Positions 1-8,302 of a stretch of DNA of 64,000 bases are shown here, piece after piece. The notes beneath the pieces are model-generated. The model did no database searches. It saw only the letters and a list, made by a program, of their open reading frames with translations, and was not told where the DNA came from. Source of the DNA: Arthrobacter sp. PAMC25564 (lineage in GTDB: Bacteria; Actinomycetota; Actinomycetes; Actinomycetales; Micrococcaceae); contig NZ_CP039290.1 in assembly GCF_004798705.1 (NCBI RefSeq), positions 496,001-560,000 of the forward strand. The letters run 5' to 3'. The position numbers and the translations under genes are program-made. The stretch's first letter is position 1, and each line of letters starts with the position of its first letter.

Positions 1-1560
1 AACGACAGGCTCCTGAGGGCCGTGGATGCCCTGGTGGGTTCCGGCGACATTGCCCAGGCGCAGATGTGGGCCGCAGCCGTGGACGCCCTGCCGTCCTCGT
101 CGCTCCGCTCCTCCGTGTTGGGCTACCTCTCCACGGCGTCGGGACAGAACGGCAGCGCGCAGACGCAGCTGGAGATGGCGTGGCGGACCTGCAACCCGCA
201 GCGTGATCCCTCCGCCGCAGCGCAAGTAGCGCAGCGCTTCGTTCTGCACGGGGTAGCGTCCTGGGACGGCCCGCTGATTACCGGTTGGGCAGAGCGGGCC
301 ATGGAACTTACGCAGCCGGAAACCCCCGCCCACATTGAGTCAGAGGCGATCTACGGCCTGGGCCTGTATGCGCAGGGCCGGCTGGCAGAGGCGGAGGCCT
401 CCTATAACCGGGCCTTCGAACACGCTGCCGAGAACGCCCAGAAGCAGCGGGTCCAGATGGGTGCCGGCTGGCTGGCACTGCGCCTTGACAACGTTGAGTC
501 AGCGCTGGTGAACTTCGAGTCCGCTGCTCCCACGGAGTACCGCGGCGGTTCGATGCGGATTTCCCTGTGGGCCGAGGCCTGGCTGGCGCGCACCCACCTG
601 ATCCTCGGCAACTGGGATGCCGCCGCCGCCACCGTGGCGCGCGCATCCGTGCGCCTCGAGACCTCGCGGATGCCGCTGATCCGCCCCCTGCTCTACTGGA
701 CCGCGGCCGAGCTCTGGTCCATGCGCGGAGACTGGGAGCGGGCCCGATACTACGTTTCGCAGGCCGCGGTGCAGCCGGGGACGTACTGTGCCATGCAGGT
801 GCCGGCAAGCCTCGCCCGTGCCCGCTTTCACGAGGCGAGGGCCGACTATGAAAGCGCTTTGGCTGTGCTGCAGCCGCTGACGGAGCTGGACCCGTGGACG
901 GAGAACCGGGTGTCCTTCTGGCCGTGGCAGGACACATATGTCAACGCGCTTGTCATGACTGACCAGCTCGACGCTGCCGACTCGTTCCTCACGGCGTTCG
1001 AGCGCGTGCCGCGCGAGCGGGAAATACCCTCGGACCTGGCGCGCATGGCCTGGGCCAGGGGCCGGCTCGTGGCCGCGCAGGGGGACCCCGACACGGCCAG
1101 GGAACATTTTGAGGCATCCCTGGGCCACCTCCGGGGGCTCAACCGGCCGTATCTACGGGCCCGGGTAAGTTTTGCCTTTGGCCAGAGCATGCGGCGGGCG
1201 GGCAAACGGCGTCTGGCGTCCACAGTCCTGCGCGCGGCCCGTGACCTGTACGACTCCCTGGGGGCGGCCACCTACGTGGAACGGTGCGACCGGGAGTTGG
1301 CGGCCACAGGCCTCGACGTCGGGAACATGCCCGACCCGGCCGACCCCGTGCTCACTGCCGTCAGCCGCCACCAGGTTCAGCTCACTGCGCAGGAGCAGGC
1401 GGTGGCCAGGCTGGTGGCGACCGGGGCTACCAACAAGGAGGCGGCCCGGGCTCTGTTCGTGGCGGAGAAAACGGTGCAGTACCACCTGACGCGGCTCTAC
1501 AGGAAAATGGGAATCCGCTCCCGCAGTGAACTCGCGGCCGCGTTCCGCGCCAAGGACTGA
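1..1560 (+). CDS. LuxR-family transcriptional regulator, 5'-truncated by window edge
   Basis: The reading frame is open from base 1, so the N-terminus lies outside the window; the first in-window start candidate is a GTG at 22. About 430 residues of helical, alanine-rich, TPR-like repeats precede a C-terminal LuxR/GerE helix-turn-helix of about 60 residues. It contains the pattern TNKEAARALFVAEKTVQYHL, the recognition-helix region of the family. The layout fits large LuxR (LAL or TPR-LuxR) regulators, but any N-terminal ATPase would be upstream and cannot be seen. It converges on catC with a 38-bp gap. Its target is unknown. Confidence 0.85.
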   Translation, partial: NDRLLRAVDALVGSGDIAQAQMWAAAVDALPSSSLRSSVLGYLSTASGQNGSAQTQLEMAWRTCNPQRDPSAAAQVAQRFVLHGVASWDGPLITGWAERAMELTQPETPAHIESEAIYGLGLYAQGRLAEAEASYNRAFEHAAENAQKQRVQMGAGWLALRLDNVESALVNFESAAPTEYRGGSMRISLWAEAWLARTHLILGNWDAAAATVARASVRLETSRMPLIRPLLYWTAAELWSMRGDWERARYYVSQAAVQPGTYCAMQVPASLARARFHEARADYESALAVLQPLTELDPWTENRVSFWPWQDTYVNALVMTDQLDAADSFLTAFERVPREREIPSDLARMAWARGRLVAAQGDPDTAREHFEASLGHLRGLNRPYLRARVSFAFGQSMRRAGKRRLASTVLRAARDLYDSLGAATYVERCDRELAATGLDVGNMPDPADPVLTAVSRHQVQLTAQEQAVARLVATGATNKEAARALFVAEKTVQYHLTRLYRKMGIRSRSELAAAFRAKD

Positions 1561-1598
1561 CCCGAAACACAGCCGGTACTGAGCCCACACGCCGGTGT

Positions 1599-1877
1599 TT
1601 ACTTGACGTCGGAGGGGTGCTTGGCGAGCGGCACCACAGAGATGTCCATGTAGGGGAACAGCGGCAGGTCCTGCAGGATCTCATGGAGTTCGTCGTTCGA
1701 GCCGACGTCGAAGATCGAGTAGTTGGCGTATTCGCCCACCACGCGCCAGATTTCCGGCCACTTGCCCGAGTGCTGCAACTGCTGCGAGTAGGCCTTCTCC
1801 CTGGCCTTGATCTCCGCAGCCTCGTCGGCGGGCAGGTCGACGGGCAGTTTTACGTCCATGTGGACCAGGTACTTCAT
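1599..1877 (-). CDS. catC: Muconolactone delta-isomerase
   Basis: This 92-residue protein begins MKYLVHMDVKLPVDLP and has the usual length of CatC (about 90-96 residues, a ferredoxin-like fold that assembles as a decamer). It would isomerise muconolactone to 3-oxoadipate enol-lactone in the catechol branch of the beta-ketoadipate pathway. The ATG has a good AAAGGA ribosome site. It lies 26 bp downstream of catB on the same strand, so the two are almost certainly co-transcribed. The C-terminal half (residues 45-85) with WRVVGEYANYSIFDV is typical of the family. Confidence 0.95.
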   Translation of the reverse strand: MKYLVHMDVKLPVDLPADEAAEIKAREKAYSQQLQHSGKWPEIWRVVGEYANYSIFDVGSNDELHEILQDLPLFPYMDISVVPLAKHPSDVK

Positions 1878-1903
1878 GGATGTCCTTTCGGTGGAAGGTG
1901 CGG

Positions 1904-3007
1904 TTATCGGTCTGTGCGGTAGAGGGAGAGCTTGTCCTCGTCAACAGCGGTTCCCGCGCCCGGGCCCTCGGGAACACGGATGCGCCCGCCGGTGATGGCC
2001 AAAGGCTCGGCCAAAAGGTCGTCGGCCATGTCCAGGTAGTTGGACAGCTCCGCTGCGCGCTTGGCCGTGTGGGCGAAGGCGGCGCCGAAGACCACCGATG
2101 CGACCGTGCCGACCTGGGTGTCGATCTGGTTGCCGATATAGACGTCGATGCCCATGCCCTCGGCCATCCCGACGATTTTGGCGGCCTCGGTAAAACCGGA
2201 CCGGGCCGTCTTTACCGCCAGGAGGTTCGCGCCGCCGGTGAGGATTTCCCGCGCGGCCTCGCCAAGGTTGGCGGCAGATTCGTCCGCGGCGATGGGGATG
2301 GGGGAGTTCTCCACGAGACGGCGGCGGCCGAGGACTTCGCGGGCGTCGTCGGGTTCCTCAAGGAACTGCAGGCCCAGGTCCGCCGTGCGGCGCAGTACCT
2401 CGGCGGCCTCGTTGGCGGACCAGCCGCGGTTGGCGTCCATGTAGAGCTCGGCGTCTTCACCCAGACCCTCCCGTAATACCCGGGCGGCCTCGATGTCAAG
2501 GTGAAGGGGGCGGCGGCCGGTCTTGAGCTTGAACGTGTTGATGCCATACGTCTCACGGAACTCCAGAGCCAATGCCAGCAACTCCTGTGCGGGCTTGAAT
2601 CCGAGCATGTGGGAGACCCGCAGCGAGTCAGTATATCCGCCCAGCAGTTTTGTCACCGGCTGTCCGAGAGCCTTGCCAATGACGTCCCACAGGGCGATAT
2701 CCACGGCGCCTTTGGCGGTCTGGTTGTGCACCGTCCGGTGCAGGATCGCCTGAATTTTCTCGCGGTCAAAGATGTCGACGCCGATCAGCTGCGGGGCAAA
2801 AACATCCTCCACCACCGCAACGATGGACTTCTGCGTCTCACCGTAGGTGTAGGGGCGCGGCGGGGTGTCGGCGGTGCCCACCACCCCATCGTCCGTGCGA
2901 AGCCTTATCAGCACATGGTCTGCCTCGTGCACGGAACCGGAGGCGAAGTGCAGTGGATGAAGATAGGGGATCGAGTAGGGAATCGCCTCAATGGCTGCGA
3001 TCTTCAT
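1904..3007 (-). CDS. catB: Muconate cycloisomerase (enolase superfamily)
   Basis: This 367-residue protein has the two-domain MLE layout: an N-terminal capping domain (1-125) and a TIM barrel with all catalytic residues. These are K160 and K162 (FKLKTG), metal ligands D191 (MDANRGW), E217 (LEEP) and D242 (AADES), and K266 (AVKTARSG). Their spacing matches the Pseudomonas MLE set at a constant offset of 7. It would convert cis,cis-muconate to muconolactone. Its ATG overlaps the stop of the upstream LysR gene by 4 bp (ATGA), implying translational coupling. No catechol 1,2-dioxygenase gene (catA) is in the window. Confidence 0.92.
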   Translation of the reverse strand: MKIAAIEAIPYSIPYLHPLHFASGSVHEADHVLIRLRTDDGVVGTADTPPRPYTYGETQKSIVAVVEDVFAPQLIGVDIFDREKIQAILHRTVHNQTAKGAVDIALWDVIGKALGQPVTKLLGGYTDSLRVSHMLGFKPAQELLALALEFRETYGINTFKLKTGRRPLHLDIEAARVLREGLGEDAELYMDANRGWSANEAAEVLRRTADLGLQFLEEPDDAREVLGRRRLVENSPIPIAADESAANLGEAAREILTGGANLLAVKTARSGFTEAAKIVGMAEGMGIDVYIGNQIDTQVGTVASVVFGAAFAHTAKRAAELSNYLDMADDLLAEPLAITGGRIRVPEGPGAGTAVDEDKLSLYRTDR

Positions 3008-3948
3008 GAGCGGGTAAGCCTTTCATCAGTGGGAAACGGCGCGCTGCCGGGGGCCGGGGCAGGCGCCGGGGGTCCTGCAGTCGCGGTATCCACGACGTCC
3101 AGGAAGTTCTGTAGCAGCGCGGAGGGGTGCCCGCGCAGCCAGGCGACAGCGAGCTCCACCGCGGGGACGTTTTCGATCTCCCGGTAGGCGACGCCTTCGA
3201 GCTGGAAGGCCCGCACGCTGGACGGCATGACGGCCACCCCGCCCCCTGCGGCTACGAACGCCAGCATCGTGGAGGTCTCGCCTACGACCTGGGTGATGCG
3301 TGGCTGGAAGCCCGCCTGGCGGCACAGGTCTGAGGTGGTGCGGGAGAGCGCAGATTCGGGCGGGTAGGCGATGAAGTCCTGGTCCTGCAGTTCGTGCATG
3401 GCCACGGGCCGATCCACGGCCAGGGCGCTGAACGAGGGAAGCGCGACGACGAGCGGCTCCCGGGTCACAATCCGGTAGTCGATGTCCTGGGAAGCAACAG
3501 GGGGACGCAGCAATGCCGCGTCCAAAGTGCCGTCCCGCAGCCCCGCTTCCATGGAAGGCGTGAGCATTTCGCCGTGCAGCGCAAGGGACAGGCCCGGCAG
3601 GAGCTGTCTGGCGAGGCGGGCGATGCGGGGCATGACGCCGTAGGTTGCGGACCCTGAGAAGCCCACCCGCAGGACGCCGGTGGCGCCCCTCCCGACCTGA
3701 TAGACATCGGCCTGAAGCGTCGCTACGTCGTTGACGATCTGCCGTCCGCGGTCCAGCAGGAGTTGGCCTGCCGCTGTGAGGTCCACTCTGCGGGTGGTGC
3801 GGTTGAGCAACCGGACTCCAAGCTGATCCTCCAATTGGCGGATCTGCTGCGACAGGGGTGGCTGGGCCATATGCAGGCGCTTGGCCGCGCGGCCGAAGTG
3901 CCGCTCCTCGGCAACCGCGATGAAATAGTTCAGCTGCCGGATGTCCAA
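3004..3948 (-). CDS. LysR-family regulator, probable CatR/BenM-type activator
   Basis: This 314-residue LysR protein has its winged helix-turn-helix at residues 1-60 (AVAEERHFGRAAKRLHMAQP) and a periplasmic-binding-like effector domain after about residue 90. The start is TTG at 3948, preceded by GGAAGGA with suitable spacing; no ATG fits. The protein has a Pro/Ala-rich tail. It is the first gene of a lysR-catB-catC operon rather than divergent to its target, the more usual LysR arrangement. Context makes muconate or a related aromatic the likely co-inducer, but this is inference. Confidence 0.88.
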   Translation of the reverse strand: MDIRQLNYFIAVAEERHFGRAAKRLHMAQPPLSQQIRQLEDQLGVRLLNRTTRRVDLTAAGQLLLDRGRQIVNDVATLQADVYQVGRGATGVLRVGFSGSATYGVMPRIARLARQLLPGLSLALHGEMLTPSMEAGLRDGTLDAALLRPPVASQDIDYRIVTREPLVVALPSFSALAVDRPVAMHELQDQDFIAYPPESALSRTTSDLCRQAGFQPRITQVVGETSTMLAFVAAGGGVAVMPSSVRAFQLEGVAYREIENVPAVELAVAWLRGHPSALLQNFLDVVDTATAGPPAPAPAPGSAPFPTDERLTRS

Positions 3949-4081
3949 CGTGATGCCGTCCTTCCGCCCGACCGGCCCCGATGGTGCTGCCCTGGGCCCG
4001 TGATTGATTCAAAGAATATCCCTAAAGAGCCCTACTAGTATATTTCGCAGACGTAATATTGTCAGGGCAGCCACCGACCGA
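3949..4081 (-). promoter_or_regulatory. AT-rich promoter region of the lysR-catB-catC operon
   Basis: This 133-bp stretch separates the stop of the aromatic-acid transporter from the LysR gene start. Bases 4005-4065 are clearly AT-rich against the high-GC background. On the minus strand two TAGGG units lie 11 bp apart, and an imperfect AATAT/ATATT inverted repeat surrounds them. This suits a LysR (T-N11-A type) binding region, but no single operator can be assigned with confidence. Confidence 0.35.
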
Positions 4082-5467
4082 CTATCTGAGCTGTCCAGCA
4101 GGGATGCCGTCCTCTGCCCGGCTTTCGGCGATCGCCTCGACTTTATGCCCGGCCTCCTCCAGCCTGCGCTGGCGGGGGACCAGGACGGTCACCACGGCCC
4201 CGATAAGTGCCACTGCCCCGTAGATGTAGAAGGCCGTGGACCCGCCGACCCCCGCGGCGGCGAGCCAGCCGCCGATGATCGGACCGAGCACCCCGCCCAG
4301 CCGTCCCACGCTTGCGCACCACGCGACCCCGGCCGCCCGGGCATTGGTGGTGAAGTAGTTGGACTGGAACCCGTAAACCAGTACCTGGGTGCCCAGTGTT
4401 CCAACCCCCGCGAGGGCGATAAAGGCAAAGAACAGCGGCAGCGGAAAGCTGAAGGTCATGAGCGTCAGGGAGATGGTGGCCAGTACGAAGGTGGCGGCGA
4501 TGACCCGCTGGGGGCCACTCTTGTCCGCGAAACGGGACGCGAGCAAACCGCCGACCACCGCGCCAAGGTTGAGTGCCAGTGGGAAGAACAGGGAGTACGT
4601 CCGCCCGTAGCCGTAGCCCTCCATGATTTTTGGCAACCACGTGTTGAGTCCGTAAGTCAGCAGAAGGCCTGAGAAGGACATCAGGCCCAGCAGAATGGAT
4701 GCCACGGCGAACTGGCGGGAAAATACGGCTGCAAAGCCGGACTTGTGCGGCGCGGCGCCCACCTGAAGGATCACCCGCTCTTCGATGAGCGGGACGCCGG
4801 TGCGCTGCGCGGCGGCCAGGGCGTCCTGTTCACGGCCCCGGGACAGCAGCCAACGCGGTGATTCCGGGAGCTTGCGCCAGGCAATGGGCAGGAGAACGAC
4901 GAGCGGCAGGGAGCCGATGATGAACAGGCCGCGCCAGCCGATGCTGTCAAGGAACAGGATGCCCAGGATTGATGCCAGGACGCCGCCTGCCGGGACCCCT
5001 GAATAAACAATTGCGTTGTAGAACTGCCGCCTTCCCGCGGGCGCGAACTCAGCCATGGTGGCGCCGGCACTGGCAATGACCAGTCCCAGGCCGAGTCCGG
5101 TCACAAACCGCATGGCACCGAAAGCAGGGACGCTTGTGGTCAGGGCCGTGGCGAACATGCCGACGGAGAACCAGGCGATGCCCAGGAGCATCAGCCGGCG
5201 CCGACCGAAAAAGTCGCCGACGGCGCCGCAGATCAGTGAGCCCACGAGTACTCCGATGAGGGCCCAGGACCCGAGGAGGCCAGCTGCGGCTGCATCAAAC
5301 GGTCCGATCTGGCTTGGGTCCGCGAGCAAACCCGGAAGGACAGTGCCGTAAACGACGAGATCGTACCCGTCAAACAAGAGGGCTGTGCAGATGATGAAGG
5401 CGACCCAATTGGCCGTGCGCGCCTCCTTTCGTGGATTTTCGGCGATATCGACATGCGATTGTGTCAC
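4082..5467 (-). CDS. MFS aromatic acid:H+ symporter (AAHS family, BenK/PcaK-like)
   Basis: A 12-helix major facilitator protein. The AAHS signature FDGYDLVVYGTVLP lies in helix 1 and the MFS loop motif GDFFGRRR between helices 2 and 3. The frame is open to an ATG at 5569, but that ATG has no ribosome site and would add a 34-residue Arg/Ser-rich leader. The GTG at 5467 has GAGAGGA upstream and gives about 461 residues, the family norm. It would import benzoate, protocatechuate or similar acids. It lies just upstream of lysR-catB-catC on the same strand, supporting an aromatic uptake role. Confidence 0.85.
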   Translation of the reverse strand: MTQSHVDIAENPRKEARTANWVAFIICTALLFDGYDLVVYGTVLPGLLADPSQIGPFDAAAAGLLGSWALIGVLVGSLICGAVGDFFGRRRLMLLGIAWFSVGMFATALTTSVPAFGAMRFVTGLGLGLVIASAGATMAEFAPAGRRQFYNAIVYSGVPAGGVLASILGILFLDSIGWRGLFIIGSLPLVVLLPIAWRKLPESPRWLLSRGREQDALAAAQRTGVPLIEERVILQVGAAPHKSGFAAVFSRQFAVASILLGLMSFSGLLLTYGLNTWLPKIMEGYGYGRTYSLFFPLALNLGAVVGGLLASRFADKSGPQRVIAATFVLATISLTLMTFSFPLPLFFAFIALAGVGTLGTQVLVYGFQSNYFTTNARAAGVAWCASVGRLGGVLGPIIGGWLAAAGVGGSTAFYIYGAVALIGAVVTVLVPRQRRLEEAGHKVEAIAESRAEDGIPAGQLR

Positions 5468-5838
5468 GGTCCCCAAGTCCTCTCTGGGCGAAGTGGAGGC
5501 GCTGCGGCGCCGGGAGGATCCGAGGGGCCGTCCTCCGAGTGCTTCCAGCCTGACAGAAGTGTGACGCATGCCATATGAGGTAAATGTCCGGGTTTTGGCC
5601 GGGGTGGTATTGAGATGTTTTCGATTATCAACGGAACGTTTTATGCACTCAATTGGTAAAGGAAGGCTGCTAGCGGAAATTCGAGAGAGAAACGCCGAAT
5701 CGAGCCTGAAGGCTTTCGGTGAGCCGCTGGGCGTCGTGGCCTGTGGGCGCAGGGACCGTATCAGTCCATACGATCTGGATATGGAACGCCGGGGCAGGAA
5801 CGCTGGTACGGGTTCGGACGCGTGTATAGGCTGGCAGG
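5468..5838. other. Intergenic region between the AAHS transporter and the isomerase remnant
   Basis: No supported gene lies here. The part near 5468-5570 is the leader of the transporter. An AT-rich patch at about 5612-5660 contains TTTCGATTATCAACGG, which loosely resembles the IclR-type (PcaR/PobR) aromatic-regulator half-sites. It could hold the transporter promoter. The rest shows nothing recognisable. Confidence 0.3.
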
Positions 5839-6536
5839 ATGATCAACCGCGCACGCCTGCACTCAGACCTGTCCCGCCTGGGCAGGGAAACGGACATGTT
5901 CCTGGCCACCGTCGCGTCCTTGTCCGACGAGGAGATGACCGCGCCCTCGCTGTGCGAGGGATGGACCCGGGCCGATGTCATCGCCCACGTCGCATCCAGC
6001 GCCGCGCCCTGGTAAAGCTCATCGATTGGGCTTCCTCCGGTGAGGAACGCACCCTGTACGCCTCAAGCGAGGCCCGCTCCCAAGCGATCTCCGCCCTGGC
6101 GGCCCTGCCGCGGGAGGAGCTCATTGGAGAACTGCGGGAATCCGCCCGGAACTTTGCCGAGCAGGCCCAGCGGCTGGGCGGGGAGCTCGCAGCCCCGGAA
6201 GTGCAGGTGAGCGGCAAGACGATCCCCGCCACTTCCATCGTGGCGCTTCGAATTGCCGAGGTGGTGGTGCATCACCATGACCTCAACACTGCCTGGACCC
6301 TCGAGGAGGCCGACCCCGATTCGCTGTTGAACGCCCTCGAAGCCGTGGTGCGGTCGCTGCGTGCCAAGGGCGCCCCGGGAATGACACTCGTGACCGAAGA
6401 GCGTGACGAGTGGGTCATCGGCGACGGCGGCTTGCACGTTGTGTCCGATCGCGAGGGCCTGCTCCAGTGGCTGGCCCGCGGGGACGCCGAAAACATTGAT
6501 GTGGACGGCCCGGTGCCGGCACTGCCTTCCTGGTGA
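5839..6536 (+). pseudogene. Frameshifted maleylpyruvate isomerase-family (mycothiol-dependent) protein
   Basis: Two frames together encode one protein. Frame one starts at ATG 5839 with MINRARLHSDLSRLGRETDM and the motif LCEGWTRADVIAHVA, the N-terminal DinB-like/MDMPI signature. It hits TAA at 6013. The expected continuation (ALVKLIDWASSGEERTLYAS ...) is in another frame from about 5997 and runs to 6536, including the conserved RIAEVVVHHHDL segment. A one-base loss (or two-base gain) near 5990-6000 explains this. The family uses mycothiol as cofactor, consistent with an actinobacterium. It may be decay or a sequence error. Confidence 0.7.
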
Positions 6537-6540
6537 GCGG

Positions 6541-6663
6541 ACCGCAACGAAGGACGGTGTCAAAGCCAAGTTCGTGATCGAATGCGCCGACATCAACGAG
6601 GCCACAGACCAGCTGGCCGACGGAAAAGCCGTCCGGCAGGTCATCATGTTCAACGCCGTGGAC
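6541..6663 (+). pseudogene. Remnant of a zinc-type alcohol dehydrogenase C-terminus
   Basis: Reading from 6541 gives VKAKFVIECADINEATDQL followed by a GKAVRQVIMF-like segment. This resembles the last 40 residues of MDR (GroES-like) alcohol dehydrogenases, where D/EINEAxxxLxxGxxxGRxVL is conserved. No upstream MDR body is present: the frame upstream belongs to the isomerase remnant in another phase. I read it as a deletion scar. The match rests on a short stretch, so confidence is modest. Confidence 0.35.
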
Positions 6664-6800
6664 GCTGTGGAGAATAAGCCCCGCCCAGCCCGGCACGCCT
6701 TCGGAAATCCGGCGCAGGGGAGGCAAAACATGGTCCGGGCTGTTTGCCCCTGGCCCGCCCGAATGTGACAATCCCGCGTCACACTGTCAGCATTAAGTAA

Positions 6801-8270
6801 ATGAGCACAACTCATTTATCCAGGCCCGCCGCCCCAACGCAGGGCGATACCTCCTTTTTCGGCCACCCAAAGATGCTGGCCAGCCTCTTCTCCGTAGAAA
6901 TGTGGGAGCGATTCTCCTTCTACGGCATGCAGGGAATCCTGCTCTACTACATGTACTTCTCGGCCGCCAAGGGCGGGCTGGAGATTGAGCAGGGCCTGGC
7001 GGCCGGCCTCGTCGGCGCCTACGGCGGCGGCGTTTACCTCTCCACCATCCTCGGCGCCTGGCTCGCGGACCGGCTCTTCGGTTCCGAGCGCGTGCTGTTC
7101 GGCTCGGCCATCATGATCATGGCCGGCCACGTCGCCCTGGCGCTCGTGCCCGGCATTCCCGGCCTGATCACCGGGCTCGTGCTGGTGGGCGTCGGCTCCG
7201 GCGGGCTGAAAGCCAACGCCACCGCCCTGGTCGGCAGCCTGTACGGCGAGAAGGACGAACGCCGCGACGCCGGTTTCTCCATCTTCTATATGGGCATCAA
7301 CGCCGGCGCGCTGATCGGCCCGCTGGTCACCGGGTGGCTCCAGGAAAGCCAGGGGTTCCACTGGGGCTTCGGCGCCGCCGCCGTCGGCATGGCCTTGGGC
7401 CTCGTGATCTACTCGCTGGGCCGCAAGAAACTCCCCGCAGAAACCCACCGGGTGCCGAACCCCCTGCCCGCCGCGGAGCGCACGCGGTACGGGCTGATCT
7501 TCTTAGGGCTCGCCGTGGCCATCGCGGTGCTGCTGGTGACCGGCACCGTGAACGCCGGCAACCTCGCCCTGTCCATGGCCTACGCGGCCATCGGCGCGTC
7601 CGTGCTGTACTTTGCCCTGATTTTCAGCAGCAGGAAGGTCAGTGCCACCGAGCGCCGCCGCGTGACGGCGTTCATCCCGCTGTACATCGCCTCGGCCGCG
7701 TTCTGGGCGCTGTTCCAGCAGCAGTTCACCTTCATCGCCGTGTACTCGGAGGAGAAGCTGGACCGGAACCTGTTCGGTTGGGAGATGCCGGCCGCCTGGG
7801 TGCAGTCCATCAACCCGGTGTTCATCATCGTCTTCGCCGGCATCATGGCCGCCCTGTGGACCAGGCTCGGCCGCAAGCAGCCCGGTTCCGCGCTGAAGTT
7901 CTCGATCGGCCTGTTCGTGATGGGCCTGGCGTTCCTGGCCTTCATCCCGCTGGCCGGCGGCGGCAAGACCCCGCTGCTGGCGCTCGTGGGGATCCTGTTC
8001 CTGTTCACGCTGGCGGAGCTGTTCCTCTCCCCCATCGGCCTGTCCGTGACCACCAAGCTGGCACCCAAGGCCTTCCACACCCAGATGGTGGCGCTGTTCT
8101 TCCTCTCCGTGTCGCTGGGCACCACGCTGGCCGGCATCCTGTCCGGCCTGTACAACCCGAAGGACGAGCTGCCCTACTTCATCGGCATCGGCGGAACCGC
8201 CATGCTTCTGGCCGTGGGCCTGGCTGCCGCCTCGCCCGCGATCAGGAAACTCATGGGCGGCGTACGCTGA
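6801..8270 (+). CDS. POT/PTR2-family proton-dependent peptide transporter
   Basis: A 489-residue integral membrane protein with 12-14 hydrophobic segments. The POT proton-coupling motif ExxERFxxYG is present as E33-MW-E36-R37-F38-SFYG, near residues 33-42, and the second PTR signature FSIFYMGINAGALIGPLVTG lies near residue 160. Members import di- and tripeptides using the proton gradient (DtpT/DtpA type). It is a single-gene unit, convergent with the decarboxylase pseudogene 32 bp downstream. An upstream promoter is likely in 6700-6800 but is not clear-cut. Confidence 0.92.
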   Translation: MSTTHLSRPAAPTQGDTSFFGHPKMLASLFSVEMWERFSFYGMQGILLYYMYFSAAKGGLEIEQGLAAGLVGAYGGGVYLSTILGAWLADRLFGSERVLFGSAIMIMAGHVALALVPGIPGLITGLVLVGVGSGGLKANATALVGSLYGEKDERRDAGFSIFYMGINAGALIGPLVTGWLQESQGFHWGFGAAAVGMALGLVIYSLGRKKLPAETHRVPNPLPAAERTRYGLIFLGLAVAIAVLLVTGTVNAGNLALSMAYAAIGASVLYFALIFSSRKVSATERRRVTAFIPLYIASAAFWALFQQQFTFIAVYSEEKLDRNLFGWEMPAAWVQSINPVFIIVFAGIMAALWTRLGRKQPGSALKFSIGLFVMGLAFLAFIPLAGGGKTPLLALVGILFLFTLAELFLSPIGLSVTTKLAPKAFHTQMVALFFLSVSLGTTLAGILSGLYNPKDELPYFIGIGGTAMLLAVGLAAASPAIRKLMGGVR

Positions 8271-8302
8271 CCCGATGAACGCCGGGCGGCTGCTCGCGGC
8301 AC

